A stretch of 47,445 nucleotides of DNA from Alphaproteobacteria bacterium UBA3768 (GCA_002372315.1 DFFU01000018.1:1-47445); one strand, 5' to 3'. Shown: positions 24,444 through 32,806, numbered from the stretch's first letter. A program made the numbers and translations. The notes: generated by a model not told the origin, from the sequence alone.

Positions 24444-25820
24444 ATGATTAAAAAAACAACACATTTTGTATGTCAAAATTGTGGAGCGACTTATGCACGC
24501 TGGGCGGGGCAGTGCACGGCTTGTGGCGAATGGAATACGATTCAAGAAGAAGCCATTGCTACCCCCGATTCCCCCACAGCCACGCAAGGCACAGGTGGAC
24601 GCACGATAGAATTTTCCGACCTGCGTGGTTCCCCTGAAACACTTTTTCGTTTAAAATCTGGTATTGGTGAATTGGATCGTGTGGCAGGTGGTGGCCTCGT
24701 CCCTGGTTCCGTGATTTTAGTGGGGGGAGATCCGGGAATTGGAAAATCCACCCTCCTTTTACAAACAGTTTCAGCCCTTGCTAAAAAAGTCAATAAAGAA
24801 GGCAATCCTGTTAGAGCTGCCTATATATCAGGTGAAGAATCCGTGGATCAGGTTCGTTTACGTGCTATGCGTTTAAATCTGGCGGATGCCCACGTGGATT
24901 TAGCAAGCGAAACCCGTATGCGCGATATTGTGGCAACATTGGATACTGAAAATACCCCTGATATCGTTGTCATTGATTCTATTCAAACCATGTATTCAGA
25001 TATGATTGATTCTGCCCCTGGTACAGTTGGACAAGTGCGGGCATGCGGACATGAACTCATTCGTCTTGCCAAAAAGCGTGGCTTTGTCTTATTCCTGGTA
25101 GGGCATGTGACGAAAGAAGGTACTTTGGCTGGCCCCCGCGTTTTAGAACACATGGTGGACACAGTCCTATATTTTGAAGGCGATCGGGGACACCATTTCC
25201 GTATTTTGCGTTCAGTTAAAAACCGTTTTGGTGCCACCGATGAAATTGGTGTTTTTGAAATGACCGAACAAGGCCTTTCTGAAGTTCCTAACCCATCAGC
25301 GCTTTTTTTAGCCGATCGTCAAGGCAATGTGTCGGGCAGTTGTGTTTTTGCAGGTGTGGAAGGATCTCGCCCCATGTTGGTGGAAATCCAAGCACTAGTG
25401 GCCCCCATGGCGGGAAATTCTCCCCGTCGGCAAGTTGTAGGATGGGATTCAAATCGTTTGAGCATGTTGTTGGCGGTTTTGGAAACCCGTTGTGGTGTTT
25501 CTTTAGCCAACAAGGATATCTTCTTAAATGTAGCGGGCGGTATGCGCCTGACAGAACCTGCGGTAGATTTAGCAGCAGTTATGGCTGTCTTATCGGGTGT
25601 TTATAATCATCCATTACCTGCGGATATGGTCTTTTTTGGGGAAATTGGTCTTTCAGGGGAAGTCAGAAATGTCCCCCAATCCGATTTGCGACTGAAGGAA
25701 GCCGAAAAATTAGGATTTAAAAAAGCACTTGTTCCCCCCAATAAAAATAGAAAATCCCTTTTTAAAACAACTGAAATCGGCAACTTAAAAACACTTTTGA
25801 CTTTTTTTGAAAAAAGTTAA
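24444..25820 (+). CDS. radA: DNA repair protein RadA/Sms
   Basis: A 458-residue RecA-like ATPase/helicase that promotes branch migration in recombinational repair. It starts with the four-Cys zinc finger (CQNCGATYARWAGQCTACG). Walker A is GGDPGIGKST, the RadA-specific KNRFG motif is in VKNRFGATDE, and a Lon-like C-terminal domain (from VVGWDSNRLSMLLAVLETR to EIGLSGEVRNV) completes it. It lies 56 nt after mlaF. Confidence 0.96.
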   Translation: MIKKTTHFVCQNCGATYARWAGQCTACGEWNTIQEEAIATPDSPTATQGTGGRTIEFSDLRGSPETLFRLKSGIGELDRVAGGGLVPGSVILVGGDPGIGKSTLLLQTVSALAKKVNKEGNPVRAAYISGEESVDQVRLRAMRLNLADAHVDLASETRMRDIVATLDTENTPDIVVIDSIQTMYSDMIDSAPGTVGQVRACGHELIRLAKKRGFVLFLVGHVTKEGTLAGPRVLEHMVDTVLYFEGDRGHHFRILRSVKNRFGATDEIGVFEMTEQGLSEVPNPSALFLADRQGNVSGSCVFAGVEGSRPMLVEIQALVAPMAGNSPRRQVVGWDSNRLSMLLAVLETRCGVSLANKDIFLNVAGGMRLTEPAVDLAAVMAVLSGVYNHPLPADMVFFGEIGLSGEVRNVPQSDLRLKEAEKLGFKKALVPPNKNRKSLFKTTEIGNLKTLLTFFEKS

Positions 25821-25826
25821 AAAATA

Positions 25827-25856
25827 TTGGACAAGTGGTAAAAATACTGCTATGAT
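25827..25856 (+). promoter_or_regulatory. cvpA: Possible promoter of cvpA
   Basis: TTGGAC (25827-25832), an 18-bp spacer and TATGAT (25851-25856), 20 bp before the ATG, with GGAGG in the leader. Confidence 0.5.
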
Positions 25857-25876
25857 GAGACGGAAGGAGACAAAAA

Positions 25877-26485
25877 ATGGGAATGGTTGATTTAGTGGTC
25901 ATTACCACCATAATGGTTTCAGTTTTATTTGCGCTTTATCGTGGATTGCTCCGCGAATTATTGGGTATTACCAGCTGGATTTTGGCGGGATTTGCAGCCC
26001 TATATTCTTACCAACCTATGACAAAATTACTATCAGGAAATGTGGAAAACGTAAAGGTTTGGTCTATTGTTGCATCTGGTTTAATTGCTCTGACAATTTT
26101 AATCATCATGACGCTCATCAATGCTCGCATCACACACAGTTTACGTAAAAGTTCTTTATCAGGCTTAGACAGAGTTTTGGGGATTGCTTTTGGTATTTTT
26201 CGGGCAGCGTTGCTGATTGTTTTGGTATGGTTATTTGCCCGCCAAATGGCTTGGACACATCATCAGTTAGATAGTATGGAAAAACAAAATATTTCTGTTA
26301 AATATATTCAACTTTCTGCAGACTGGGCAGAAAAACTCTTGCCCGATGGCGTACGTAAAGATATGCAAAGACCCACCCCGCCTTCTAAACCATCAAGGTT
26401 AACAAAACCAGAAGTTGAATACAAGGATATTGATCGTGAATCTTTGGATAAAATGATTGAAAGTATTGTTGAAATAGAGGAATAA
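25877..26485 (+). CDS. cvpA: CvpA family membrane protein
   Basis: A 202-residue protein with four hydrophobic segments in the first ~125 residues and the family pattern VDLVVITTIMVSVLFALYRG, RELLGITSWILAGFAALY and LSGLDRVLGIAFGIFRAALL. The C-terminal ~60 residues are soluble and charged. CvpA proteins are linked to colicin V production, biofilm formation and envelope stress, but the mechanism is unclear. It starts a run with the deaminase-like gene (1-nt gap) and rlmH. Confidence 0.9.
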   Translation: MGMVDLVVITTIMVSVLFALYRGLLRELLGITSWILAGFAALYSYQPMTKLLSGNVENVKVWSIVASGLIALTILIIMTLINARITHSLRKSSLSGLDRVLGIAFGIFRAALLIVLVWLFARQMAWTHHQLDSMEKQNISVKYIQLSADWAEKLLPDGVRKDMQRPTPPSKPSRLTKPEVEYKDIDRESLDKMIESIVEIEE

Positions 26486-26486
26486 A

Positions 26487-26897
26487 ATGACAAAAATTAC
26501 CACACAAAATTTGGTGGATATGGCCAAAGATTTAATGGAAGCAAGATATCAAAAGGCTGGGCACCATTCGGTAGTATCTGCTGTTGTTTTGACAAAATCT
26601 GGACATATATATCAAGCATTAAATACGGGAACAACTCAACCTTCAGTGGCCACATGTGCTGAAATTATAGCTATTGGAATGGCAAACACGGCTGAGATTG
26701 GTATGCAAATTGATACTATTGTAGCCGTCAGAGATGTCCCTAGTTACGTTGTTGCCCCTTGTGGCAAATGTCGTGAATATATTTCCGATTATGGCCCCAA
26801 TGCAAAAGTTATTTTGCCTGCTAAAAATAAGCGCGGCTGGACAATTGGTAAAATTGCAGATTTATTACCCTGTAAGTATGAAAAGAAAACAAAATGA
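26487..26897 (+). CDS. Cytidine deaminase-like zinc enzyme
   Basis: A 136-residue protein with the CDA zinc site: CAE in TCAEIIAIGMA and PCGKCREY. Cytidine deaminases convert (deoxy)cytidine to (deoxy)uridine in pyrimidine salvage. The PCGKCREY region and the C-terminal IADLLPCKY also look like the blasticidin-S-deaminase branch (IRELLPSGY), so the substrate is uncertain and no symbol is given. It lies 1 nt after cvpA and overlaps rlmH by 4 nt (ATGA), so it is in the middle of an operon. Confidence 0.85.
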   Translation: MTKITTQNLVDMAKDLMEARYQKAGHHSVVSAVVLTKSGHIYQALNTGTTQPSVATCAEIIAIGMANTAEIGMQIDTIVAVRDVPSYVVAPCGKCREYISDYGPNAKVILPAKNKRGWTIGKIADLLPCKYEKKTK

Positions 26898-27349
26898 TTC
26901 AAATTCGTGCCATAGGAAAATTAAAATGCAATACACCTGAATTTCAATTGATAAGTGAATACATCAAAAAAGCACGCGAAAAAATTGAAATTCGAGAATA
27001 TGCTGAAAAAAAAGCTTTAACAGGTAACGAATTGAAAGAGGCTGAAGCCAAACTTTTACTATCTGATTTACCACCAGATGCATTTATTATTGCACTAGAT
27101 GAACATGGTCAAACCTTATCTTCACGTGAATTTGCTGGTGAACTCAAAAAAGCAAAAGATGCAGCAAAACCCATTGTATTGATGATTGGGGGTGCCAATG
27201 GACATGGAAAAGAGGTTTTAAATCATGCTCACTTACAACTCTCTTTTGGGCGAATGACTCTACCCCATTTTTTAATGCGCGTTGTTTTGGCAGAACAACT
27301 TTACCGCTCCAGCACTATTTGGCAAAATCATCCTTATCATAGAGACTAA
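26894..27349 (+). CDS. rlmH: 23S rRNA pseudouridine-1915 N3-methyltransferase RlmH
   Basis: A 151-residue SPOUT methyltransferase that methylates pseudouridine 1915 in helix 69 of 23S rRNA. Diagnostic regions are IALDEHGQTLSSREFA, the SAM-binding knot LMIGGANGHG and the C-terminal LPHFLMRVVLAEQLYRSSTIWQNHPYHRD. The length matches the family. Translation is probably coupled to the deaminase-like gene by the ATGA overlap. Confidence 0.95.
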   Translation: MIQIRAIGKLKCNTPEFQLISEYIKKAREKIEIREYAEKKALTGNELKEAEAKLLLSDLPPDAFIIALDEHGQTLSSREFAGELKKAKDAAKPIVLMIGGANGHGKEVLNHAHLQLSFGRMTLPHFLMRVVLAEQLYRSSTIWQNHPYHRD

Positions 27350-27401
27350 CTTGACATATTCCCTCTTTATTGCTACGCTATGAAAGTATAAAGGAAACAC
27401 A

Positions 27402-27761
27402 ATGGATGAAGGTAAAGAGTGGATTAAAGTTGGAAATCGCTTAGAGTTGCATAATCATAGGGGTGAGCCTCTTATCTCTGAAGTTACACGAGATGGTCGT
27501 TGTGTCGTATTTGATTTGTCCCCCCAAAAAAAGTCATTAAAAGATACTATTCGCCAATATTTGGGGTATGACATTCGTATGCCTCGTGTCATTATGAGTA
27601 CTTATCGCCCTACGCTTTTAGGACAAAACAGACAGCAAATAGCACAAACTCTCTCTGCTATTGACAAACAAAAAATACCACCAGACAGTAAACGTATTCT
27701 CAAGCGCAAGGTGCTTCAAGATTTTCGAATACGCTTTCCACATGGTATGGAAAGGGATTAA
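27402..27761 (+). CDS. Hypothetical basic protein
   Basis: A 119-residue soluble protein, family not recognised. The N-terminal half is beta-like (WIKVGNRLELHNHRGEPLISEV) and the C-terminal half is basic and helical (DSKRILKRKVLQDFRIRF), which could suit nucleic-acid binding, though this is a guess. AAAGGA precedes the ATG. TTGACA at 27352-27357 with a poor -10 (TACGCT) may be its own promoter. Its stop is 3 nt from the convergent pgsA stop. Confidence 0.65.
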   Translation: MDEGKEWIKVGNRLELHNHRGEPLISEVTRDGRCVVFDLSPQKKSLKDTIRQYLGYDIRMPRVIMSTYRPTLLGQNRQQIAQTLSAIDKQKIPPDSKRILKRKVLQDFRIRFPHGMERD

Positions 27762-27764
27762 AAC

Positions 27765-28430
27765 CTAATCATCCATATATTTGCGTCCTGATTTCCAATA
27801 ATCATAGCCCGTTATAATCGTCAAAACGGCTGCCAACCAAAATAATAGTGCTCCCAGAACAGTAAAGAAAGTGTTAAATGCACCTGACTCCTCACAGACC
27901 ATTAAAATTGGCAACGCAACCATTTGACAAGCTGTTTTCCACTTTGCCAAACGTGTAACAGGACATCCGATTTTAATTTCCGCCAAAAATTCCCGCAAAC
28001 CTGAAACCAAAATTTCACGACATAGGATAATAACTGCAGGAATGACCATAACCCCAACCAAACGCCCTTCCCAAGCCAACATTATCAAAATAGAACCAAC
28101 CAGTAACTTGTCTGCAATCGGATCCAACACACGCCCAAAGCGACTGAGTTGATTCCAATGGCGCGCCAGATAACCATCCAAATAATCCGTAATTCCCGCA
28201 ATAGCAAAAAGGACAACACCTATCCACGCCCACATGACAGGATGATTGGCAGACGCTTCTTTCAAAAAGAACGTTAAAACAATCAAAGGAATAGCCCACA
28301 TCCGAATCATTGTCAATAGATTGGGGACATTAATTTTCTTTTCGGCTTTTTTCAAAACAGGCGCAACCTTTTGCTGAATCACAGGAGCCACTTTCGCCTT
28401 CAAAGATTTCTTCTTTTTTTGTTCTTTCAT
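27765..28430 (-). CDS. pgsA: CDP-diacylglycerol-glycerol-3-phosphate 3-phosphatidyltransferase
   Basis: A 221-residue integral membrane enzyme making phosphatidylglycerol phosphate. The CDP-alcohol phosphotransferase motif is complete: DYLDGYLARHWNQLSRFGRVLDPIADK (D-G-x2-A-R-x8-G-x3-D-x3-D). The first 35 residues form a Lys/Ala/Val-rich extension (KKKKSLKAKVAP, VIQQKVAPVLKKAEKK) before the family start at NVPNLLTMIRM, which is unusual. It lies 21 nt after uvrC; this uvrC-pgsA pairing is common in Proteobacteria. Confidence 0.94.
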   Translation of the reverse strand: MKEQKKKKSLKAKVAPVIQQKVAPVLKKAEKKINVPNLLTMIRMWAIPLIVLTFFLKEASANHPVMWAWIGVVLFAIAGITDYLDGYLARHWNQLSRFGRVLDPIADKLLVGSILIMLAWEGRLVGVMVIPAVIILCREILVSGLREFLAEIKIGCPVTRLAKWKTACQMVALPILMVCEESGAFNTFFTVLGALLFWLAAVLTIITGYDYWKSGRKYMDD

Positions 28431-28451
28431 TTCAAACCCCTTTCTCTTCTT

Positions 28452-30260
28452 TTAATTTATAGCACTATTATGGAAAAAAGTATAGACTTTTTTTGCAATT
28501 TTTTCATTAAATCCGCGGACGTTTTTAATCTGTTCTAATGAAGCACCCGATATAGCACGCACAGAACCAAAATGCAGCATCAACATTTTGCGTCGTTTGG
28601 GACCGATATCCTCAATATCTTCTAATCTTTCATGAAACATATTTTTTTCACGTTTAGCTCTATGGGAACCTATTGCAAATCGATGGGCTTCATCACGCAA
28701 TCTTTGTAATAAGTGCATAAGATCCCCTTTTAAATCCAGATGAATTGGGGTATCGGGATCTGAATTTAAATAAAAAATTTCTAATCCTTTATCATGTTGC
28801 CCTGCCCCTTTGGCCATAGCCAAAACTTTTAAATTAATTTGCATTTCATCCAATACATGCATCACAGAGGAAAGTTGCCCCTTTCCCCCATCTAATAGCA
28901 AAGCATCAGGTAGTGCACTATCGTTTTTAGCTCTTTGTAGTCTTCTTTTTAGGACATAACGCATCATTCCAAAGTCATCACCTGCCAATTCTTGAGGTAC
29001 ATTATAGCGGCGATAAAAATTCTTTAAAAAGCCTTGAGGGCCTGCCGATACAATCGCCCCCACAGCATTTGTTCCTTGCAAATGGGAATTATCAAAAATA
29101 TCCACACGATTTAAATTTTTTACATCCAATAATGTTGCAAAATCTTTCCAAATTTTTTCTTTATTTTCTTGAGTGTTTAAGACCCGTTCAGCCGATAGTT
29201 GTACTTGTTTCATCCAATCATCACGAATTCCACGAAAAGGTGGAGGTGATACCTGAACTTTTTTTCCTGCCAATTGTCCCAAAGCATTCGCTAATGGAGC
29301 ATCTGTCGCCCAAGAGGTACAAATAACGTCTGGGGGAGGTACTTGGGTATAAATTTGTAAAATTAGATTGGAAAGAGTTTCTGATAATTCGGATGCATCC
29401 ACATGCGGAATTAAATATTCTTGGTGTCCTGTTAAACGATCTGTGCGATGAAAAAAAACTTGTAACGATAAAGTTTCATTTTTAAAGGCATACGCAATCG
29501 TGTCCGTATCCACAGAAGGCAGCATTTGACTGGTACCTTGAATACGATTAAGGGCTGCAATCTTATCACGTAAGATAGCTGCTTTTTCATATTCTTGATT
29601 TTGGGAAAACTCAAGCATTTTTGCTTGCAGCTTTTCTTGAATTGTATAAGATTTTTGCGTCAAAAAAGCCCGTGCTTGATTGACCGATTTTTGATAATCT
29701 GAGGGGGTTATCTTGGCACAACAGGGACCAGAACATCTTTTGATTTGGTACATTAAACAGGGTCGTGTCCGATTCGTAAAATAAGAATCTCTACAGGAAC
29801 GCAAACCAAACAGTTTTTGTAGTTCAATCAATGTCCGATTGACGCCTTCTCCTGAATCAAAAGGGCCGAAATATTCATTACCCTTCTGGCGATTTCCCCG
29901 ATATTTAAATAGGCGTGGATAGGTATCTTTTGACAAGGCAATATATGGATAACTTTTATCATCTTTCAATAAAATATTATAATAGGGATGATATTGCTTT
30001 ATCAGCTCATTTTCCAACAAAAAAGCCTCTGTTTCACCCGCTGTTTCAATAACCACTACATCTGCTACATGGGCTACCATTTCCCGAATCCGAAAGGATA
30101 ATTTTTCTGGATGCGTATAGTTTGTCAAGCGATGAATTAAATCTTTAGCCTTACCAACGTACAAGACTTTTCCGTCCGCATCCAGCATACGATATACGCC
30201 CGCTTTATGTGAAAAAGTTTTTATTTTTTCTTTAATGATTTCGTGGCCTTGTCTTATCAT
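28452..30260 (-). CDS. uvrC: Excinuclease ABC subunit C
   Basis: The 602-residue dual-incision nuclease of nucleotide excision repair. The N-terminal GIY-YIG domain starts GVYRMLDADGKVLYVGKAKDL. Then come the Cys-containing CSGPCCAKI region, the UVR motif (NQEYEKAAILRDKIAAL), the RNase H-like endonuclease domain (VDIFDNSHLQGTNAVGA, LLDGGKGQL) and a C-terminal helix-hairpin-helix. There is no Shine-Dalgarno: the ATG is seven bases after the -10 box, so a leaderless mRNA is predicted. Confidence 0.97.
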   Translation of the reverse strand: MIRQGHEIIKEKIKTFSHKAGVYRMLDADGKVLYVGKAKDLIHRLTNYTHPEKLSFRIREMVAHVADVVVIETAGETEAFLLENELIKQYHPYYNILLKDDKSYPYIALSKDTYPRLFKYRGNRQKGNEYFGPFDSGEGVNRTLIELQKLFGLRSCRDSYFTNRTRPCLMYQIKRCSGPCCAKITPSDYQKSVNQARAFLTQKSYTIQEKLQAKMLEFSQNQEYEKAAILRDKIAALNRIQGTSQMLPSVDTDTIAYAFKNETLSLQVFFHRTDRLTGHQEYLIPHVDASELSETLSNLILQIYTQVPPPDVICTSWATDAPLANALGQLAGKKVQVSPPPFRGIRDDWMKQVQLSAERVLNTQENKEKIWKDFATLLDVKNLNRVDIFDNSHLQGTNAVGAIVSAGPQGFLKNFYRRYNVPQELAGDDFGMMRYVLKRRLQRAKNDSALPDALLLDGGKGQLSSVMHVLDEMQINLKVLAMAKGAGQHDKGLEIFYLNSDPDTPIHLDLKGDLMHLLQRLRDEAHRFAIGSHRAKREKNMFHERLEDIEDIGPKRRKMLMLHFGSVRAISGASLEQIKNVRGFNEKIAKKVYTFFHNSAIN

Positions 30261-30267
30261 AGGCTAT

Positions 30268-30296
30268 AAGATACGCCCAAAACCGTCAAAAGTCAA
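30268..30296 (-). promoter_or_regulatory. uvrC: uvrC promoter, predicted leaderless
   Basis: On the minus strand TTGACT (30296-30291), a 17-bp spacer and TATCTT (30273-30268), then seven bases to the ATG at 30260. Confidence 0.7.
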
Positions 30297-30321
30297 TTTG
30301 AATTTTTTAGGAAAATTTTCC

Positions 30322-30350
30322 TTGACTTTTTTATCCGTTTATGCTATAAT
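30322..30350 (+). promoter_or_regulatory. Promoter of the tail-fibre cassette (extended -10)
   Basis: TTGACT (30322-30327), a 17-bp spacer and TATAAT (30345-30350) preceded by TGC. The expected start is near 30357. Confidence 0.8.
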
Positions 30351-30358
30351 TCCTTCCA

Positions 30359-30397
30359 GTTAACAGGCGTTGGTGTATCCAGCGCTTTTTTGTTAGC
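30359..30397 (+). terminator. First leader hairpin, terminator-like
   Basis: Inner stem GCGTTGG/CCAGCGC (30367-30373/30379-30385) is followed by T6, as in an intrinsic terminator. An outer helix GTTAACA/TGTTAGC (30359-30365/30391-30397) encloses both stem and T run. It begins within a few bases of the predicted transcription start. Confidence 0.6.
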
Positions 30398-30401
30398 TTA
30401 T

Positions 30402-30435
30402 GGGAACTCTGCTTTTAGGCTGAGTTCTTTTTTTT
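30402..30435 (+). terminator. Second leader hairpin, strong terminator
   Basis: GAACTC/GAGTTC (30404-30409/30422-30427) with an inner GC/GC step, followed by eight T. It lies after the promoter and before the AAAGGAG ribosome site of the tail-fibre gene, so that gene needs readthrough. Confidence 0.75.
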
Positions 30436-30456
30436 ACTTTTATAAAAGGAGAAAAA

Positions 30457-31446
30457 ATGACCGAACATATAAAAATTTATGGTGTTAAACCACGAATACA
30501 ATATGTTGCAGATGGAGAACTCCGCACATATGATTTTCCATTTGCCACGTTTAAAGCTTCTGATATCGAAGTTTATTTACAAGATATCAAGCAAGCCAGT
30601 AATACCTATAGCGTTTTGAATGCTGGTTCATCCGATGGAGGAAGTATTGTATTTGTTTCTGCCCCTTCTTCAGGAACTGTGATTACAATTATGCGCAATC
30701 TTTCTATTGAAAGAACCTCAGATTTTCAAGAGGGGTCCTCCTTACGAGCTAAGGTCTTAAATGATGAATTGGATTATCAAATCGCTTGTCAACAACAAAT
30801 TGCAGATCATTTAAATCGTTCTATGGTACTGCCCCCCTATGCGACCGACAATGATTTGGATTTGACTTTACCTACTCCATTGCCTGGAAAAGCAATTATA
30901 TGGAATAGTGATGGGACAAACTTGGAAAATTCCACAATTGAAGTCAATGCGTTGGAAAGCACCTTAAAGGGATATAAAACCACCGCAGAATCCGCTGCTG
31001 TGACAGCTACGACGAAAGCATCCATAGCATCAGAAAAAGCAGATATCGCCTCAACAAAAGCCCAAATTGCTACTGAAAAAGCTGCTGAAGCTGTCGCTAC
31101 TGTATTGGGGAAAGCCAACAAAGACATGGATAATCTATCCTCAGCAGGGAAAAAAGCAGTTGTTGCTTTTGCTATGCCGGACTATACGGCTGGCGTTAGT
31201 GTTACCTATACAGATTTAAACAGTGGATACACTGCGCCCTATGACGGGGTATTATTGATTAACTTCGCGCTGAATGGAACTGTTACAGTTAATTCAAGCT
31301 CTTTTGAAGTAAAACAGACAAATGCTAACAGGCAACTGCGGGAAATTCACCTAAATAAAAATGATGTTATTCAGACAACAACTATTGCTGTAGGCTATGG
31401 TGGAGATAATATATTTTTCCCATTGAAAGGAGTGAATAATGCTTAA
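30457..31446 (+). CDS. Phage T7-like tail-fibre protein
   Basis: A 329-residue protein. The first ~140 residues match the N-terminal domain of T7 gp17-type tail fibres: VADGELRTYDFPFATFKASDIEVYL, a beta-rich segment, then SIERTSDFQEGSSLRAKVLNDELDYQIACQQQ. The middle is an Ala/Thr/Lys-rich heptad-like stretch (about 175-220, STKAQIATEKAAEAVA) expected to form a trimeric coiled coil. The C-terminal ~100 residues are beta-rich. No other virion gene is present. It may be a prophage remnant or a domesticated receptor-binding module. AAAGGAG precedes the ATG. Confidence 0.85.
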   Translation: MTEHIKIYGVKPRIQYVADGELRTYDFPFATFKASDIEVYLQDIKQASNTYSVLNAGSSDGGSIVFVSAPSSGTVITIMRNLSIERTSDFQEGSSLRAKVLNDELDYQIACQQQIADHLNRSMVLPPYATDNDLDLTLPTPLPGKAIIWNSDGTNLENSTIEVNALESTLKGYKTTAESAAVTATTKASIASEKADIASTKAQIATEKAAEAVATVLGKANKDMDNLSSAGKKAVVAFAMPDYTAGVSVTYTDLNSGYTAPYDGVLLINFALNGTVTVNSSSFEVKQTNANRQLREIHLNKNDVIQTTTIAVGYGGDNIFFPLKGVNNA

Positions 31447-31744
31447 ATACGCAAAAATTGTAAACAATCAGACCAAACAATGTGACGTTGGCTTGGGAAC
31501 AAATGCTGATTTTTACCAATCCATCGGTATGGTTCAAATGGATGTAGAACAAGCCTATGATGGCACTTGGTATGTGGTGGGATATGCACCACAAGAACCC
31601 GAAAAAAGTTATGTTGAAAAGAGGTTGGCAGAATATCCACCTATTTCTGATCAACTGGATATGATTTATTGGGATAAGGTTAATGGAACAAACTTGTGGC
31701 AATCAAAGATTGCCGAAATTAAAGCAAAGTATCCTAAGGTATAA
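31439..31744 (+). CDS. Phage tail-fibre accessory/chaperone-like protein
   Basis: A 101-residue protein starting inside the tail-fibre gene (8-nt overlap) with AAAGGAG upstream. The C-terminal region with RLAEYPPISDQLDMIYWD and KIAEIKAKYPK resembles short proteins encoded next to phage tail fibres (XkdW/tail-assembly-chaperone-like), which are often needed for fibre folding or attachment. The two genes form a closed cassette with their own promoter and terminator. Confidence 0.7.
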   Translation: MLKYAKIVNNQTKQCDVGLGTNADFYQSIGMVQMDVEQAYDGTWYVVGYAPQEPEKSYVEKRLAEYPPISDQLDMIYWDKVNGTNLWQSKIAEIKAKYPKV

Positions 31745-31748
31745 AACC

Positions 31749-31780
31749 AATCCCCCCTCTTATACCAGAGGGGGGATTTT
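31749..31780 (+). terminator. Strong terminator closing the tail-fibre cassette
   Basis: Perfect stem AATCCCCCCTCT/AGAGGGGGGATT with a six-base loop, then TT. The opposite strand gives a similar stem and a weaker T tract, so it may also end the convergent glycan operon. Confidence 0.9.
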
Positions 31781-31786
31781 GTCATT

Positions 31787-32806
31787 TTATATAACGTTAT
31801 TATTGATATTATTAAAATCGCTTAAAATAATTCGGCTATAATAATCCCCCATGTCCAATGCTTGATATCCAAGCTTTGATAATTCATAAGCCAAGATGGT
31901 GGCACATGGTCCCATTTCTATGTAAATCAACCAATCTGTATCGTACTGTTTAATTTCCTGCATTATCCTATCATATTCAGCAAAAGCACCCCCCGCAGGG
32001 CCAAAAACAAAGGCTTTTTGTTCAACGTCACAAAATTCACTTTTATCATTCATAACAGGCGAATTTTTATTCACAACAAACAAAACTTTTCTTTTTTCCC
32101 AAATTTGTCTTATGTATTTCTTTTTCTTTTCTGCAAGATCTGAGGAATCATTTTCTTTGAAATAATTCAAAAAACAATATGCATCACCATACATGCCACT
32201 TTTGGCAAATTTTAAAGTTTTAAATGTTTCCAAAGAAATCACTTTGGTCCAATAAAAAGCCGCCACTTTTCGCAAAAACAATTTGATATTTTGATCCGCG
32301 GGAAAAAATGCATTTGTACAAACGAGGCATTTGGAATTCGAACCATTCATCAAAATTTTTATTAATCTTTCTTTTAATTCTGGAAAATAACATCTTTTCC
32401 CGACGATTTCATTGACGATTTCACCATCCCCCACTCTGGCAACAGAAATTTTGTTTTTGATAATGAAATCAAGTGTATCATCGGAATTCATAATATTCTT
32501 TGGGAATAATTTATAAATTTCAAATAATTCTGATATTTCATTCAAATCAAATTTATGATAACGTATTTCGTATTGCCACATTGGATATATTTCATATTTA
32601 TCCAATTTACCTTTTATCCACCAACGCCACTTGAGTGGTAAGGGGCTAGACAAAAGAATTTTAATAAATTTGTGCCACTTAAAAGAAATCCGTATCCCAA
32701 AAAAATGAAATTTACACTTTTCTAAAGATAAATCTGTATCAAATTGAAAAATTTTGTACCAAAAAAGTCTTTCTTTTTTATTTTTCGTATGACATGTGAA
32801 CGACAT
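31787..32806 (-). CDS. GT-D-fold (DUF1792-like) glycosyltransferase
   Basis: A 339-residue protein, last gene of the glycan operon. The motif ISVARVGDGEIVNEI fits the (R/K)xGDGE signature of GT-D-fold glycosyltransferases (DUF1792). Other family-like features are the FVFGPAGGAF and YIEMGPCATILAYELSKLGYQALDMGDYY segments near the C-terminus. It probably transfers a sugar to a surface glycan; donor and acceptor are unknown. The start at 32806 (GGAG eight bases upstream) overlaps the GNAT gene by 29 nt; the frame is open to 32914. Confidence 0.8.
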   Translation of the reverse strand: MSFTCHTKNKKERLFWYKIFQFDTDLSLEKCKFHFFGIRISFKWHKFIKILLSSPLPLKWRWWIKGKLDKYEIYPMWQYEIRYHKFDLNEISELFEIYKLFPKNIMNSDDTLDFIIKNKISVARVGDGEIVNEIVGKRCYFPELKERLIKILMNGSNSKCLVCTNAFFPADQNIKLFLRKVAAFYWTKVISLETFKTLKFAKSGMYGDAYCFLNYFKENDSSDLAEKKKKYIRQIWEKRKVLFVVNKNSPVMNDKSEFCDVEQKAFVFGPAGGAFAEYDRIMQEIKQYDTDWLIYIEMGPCATILAYELSKLGYQALDMGDYYSRIILSDFNNINNNVI

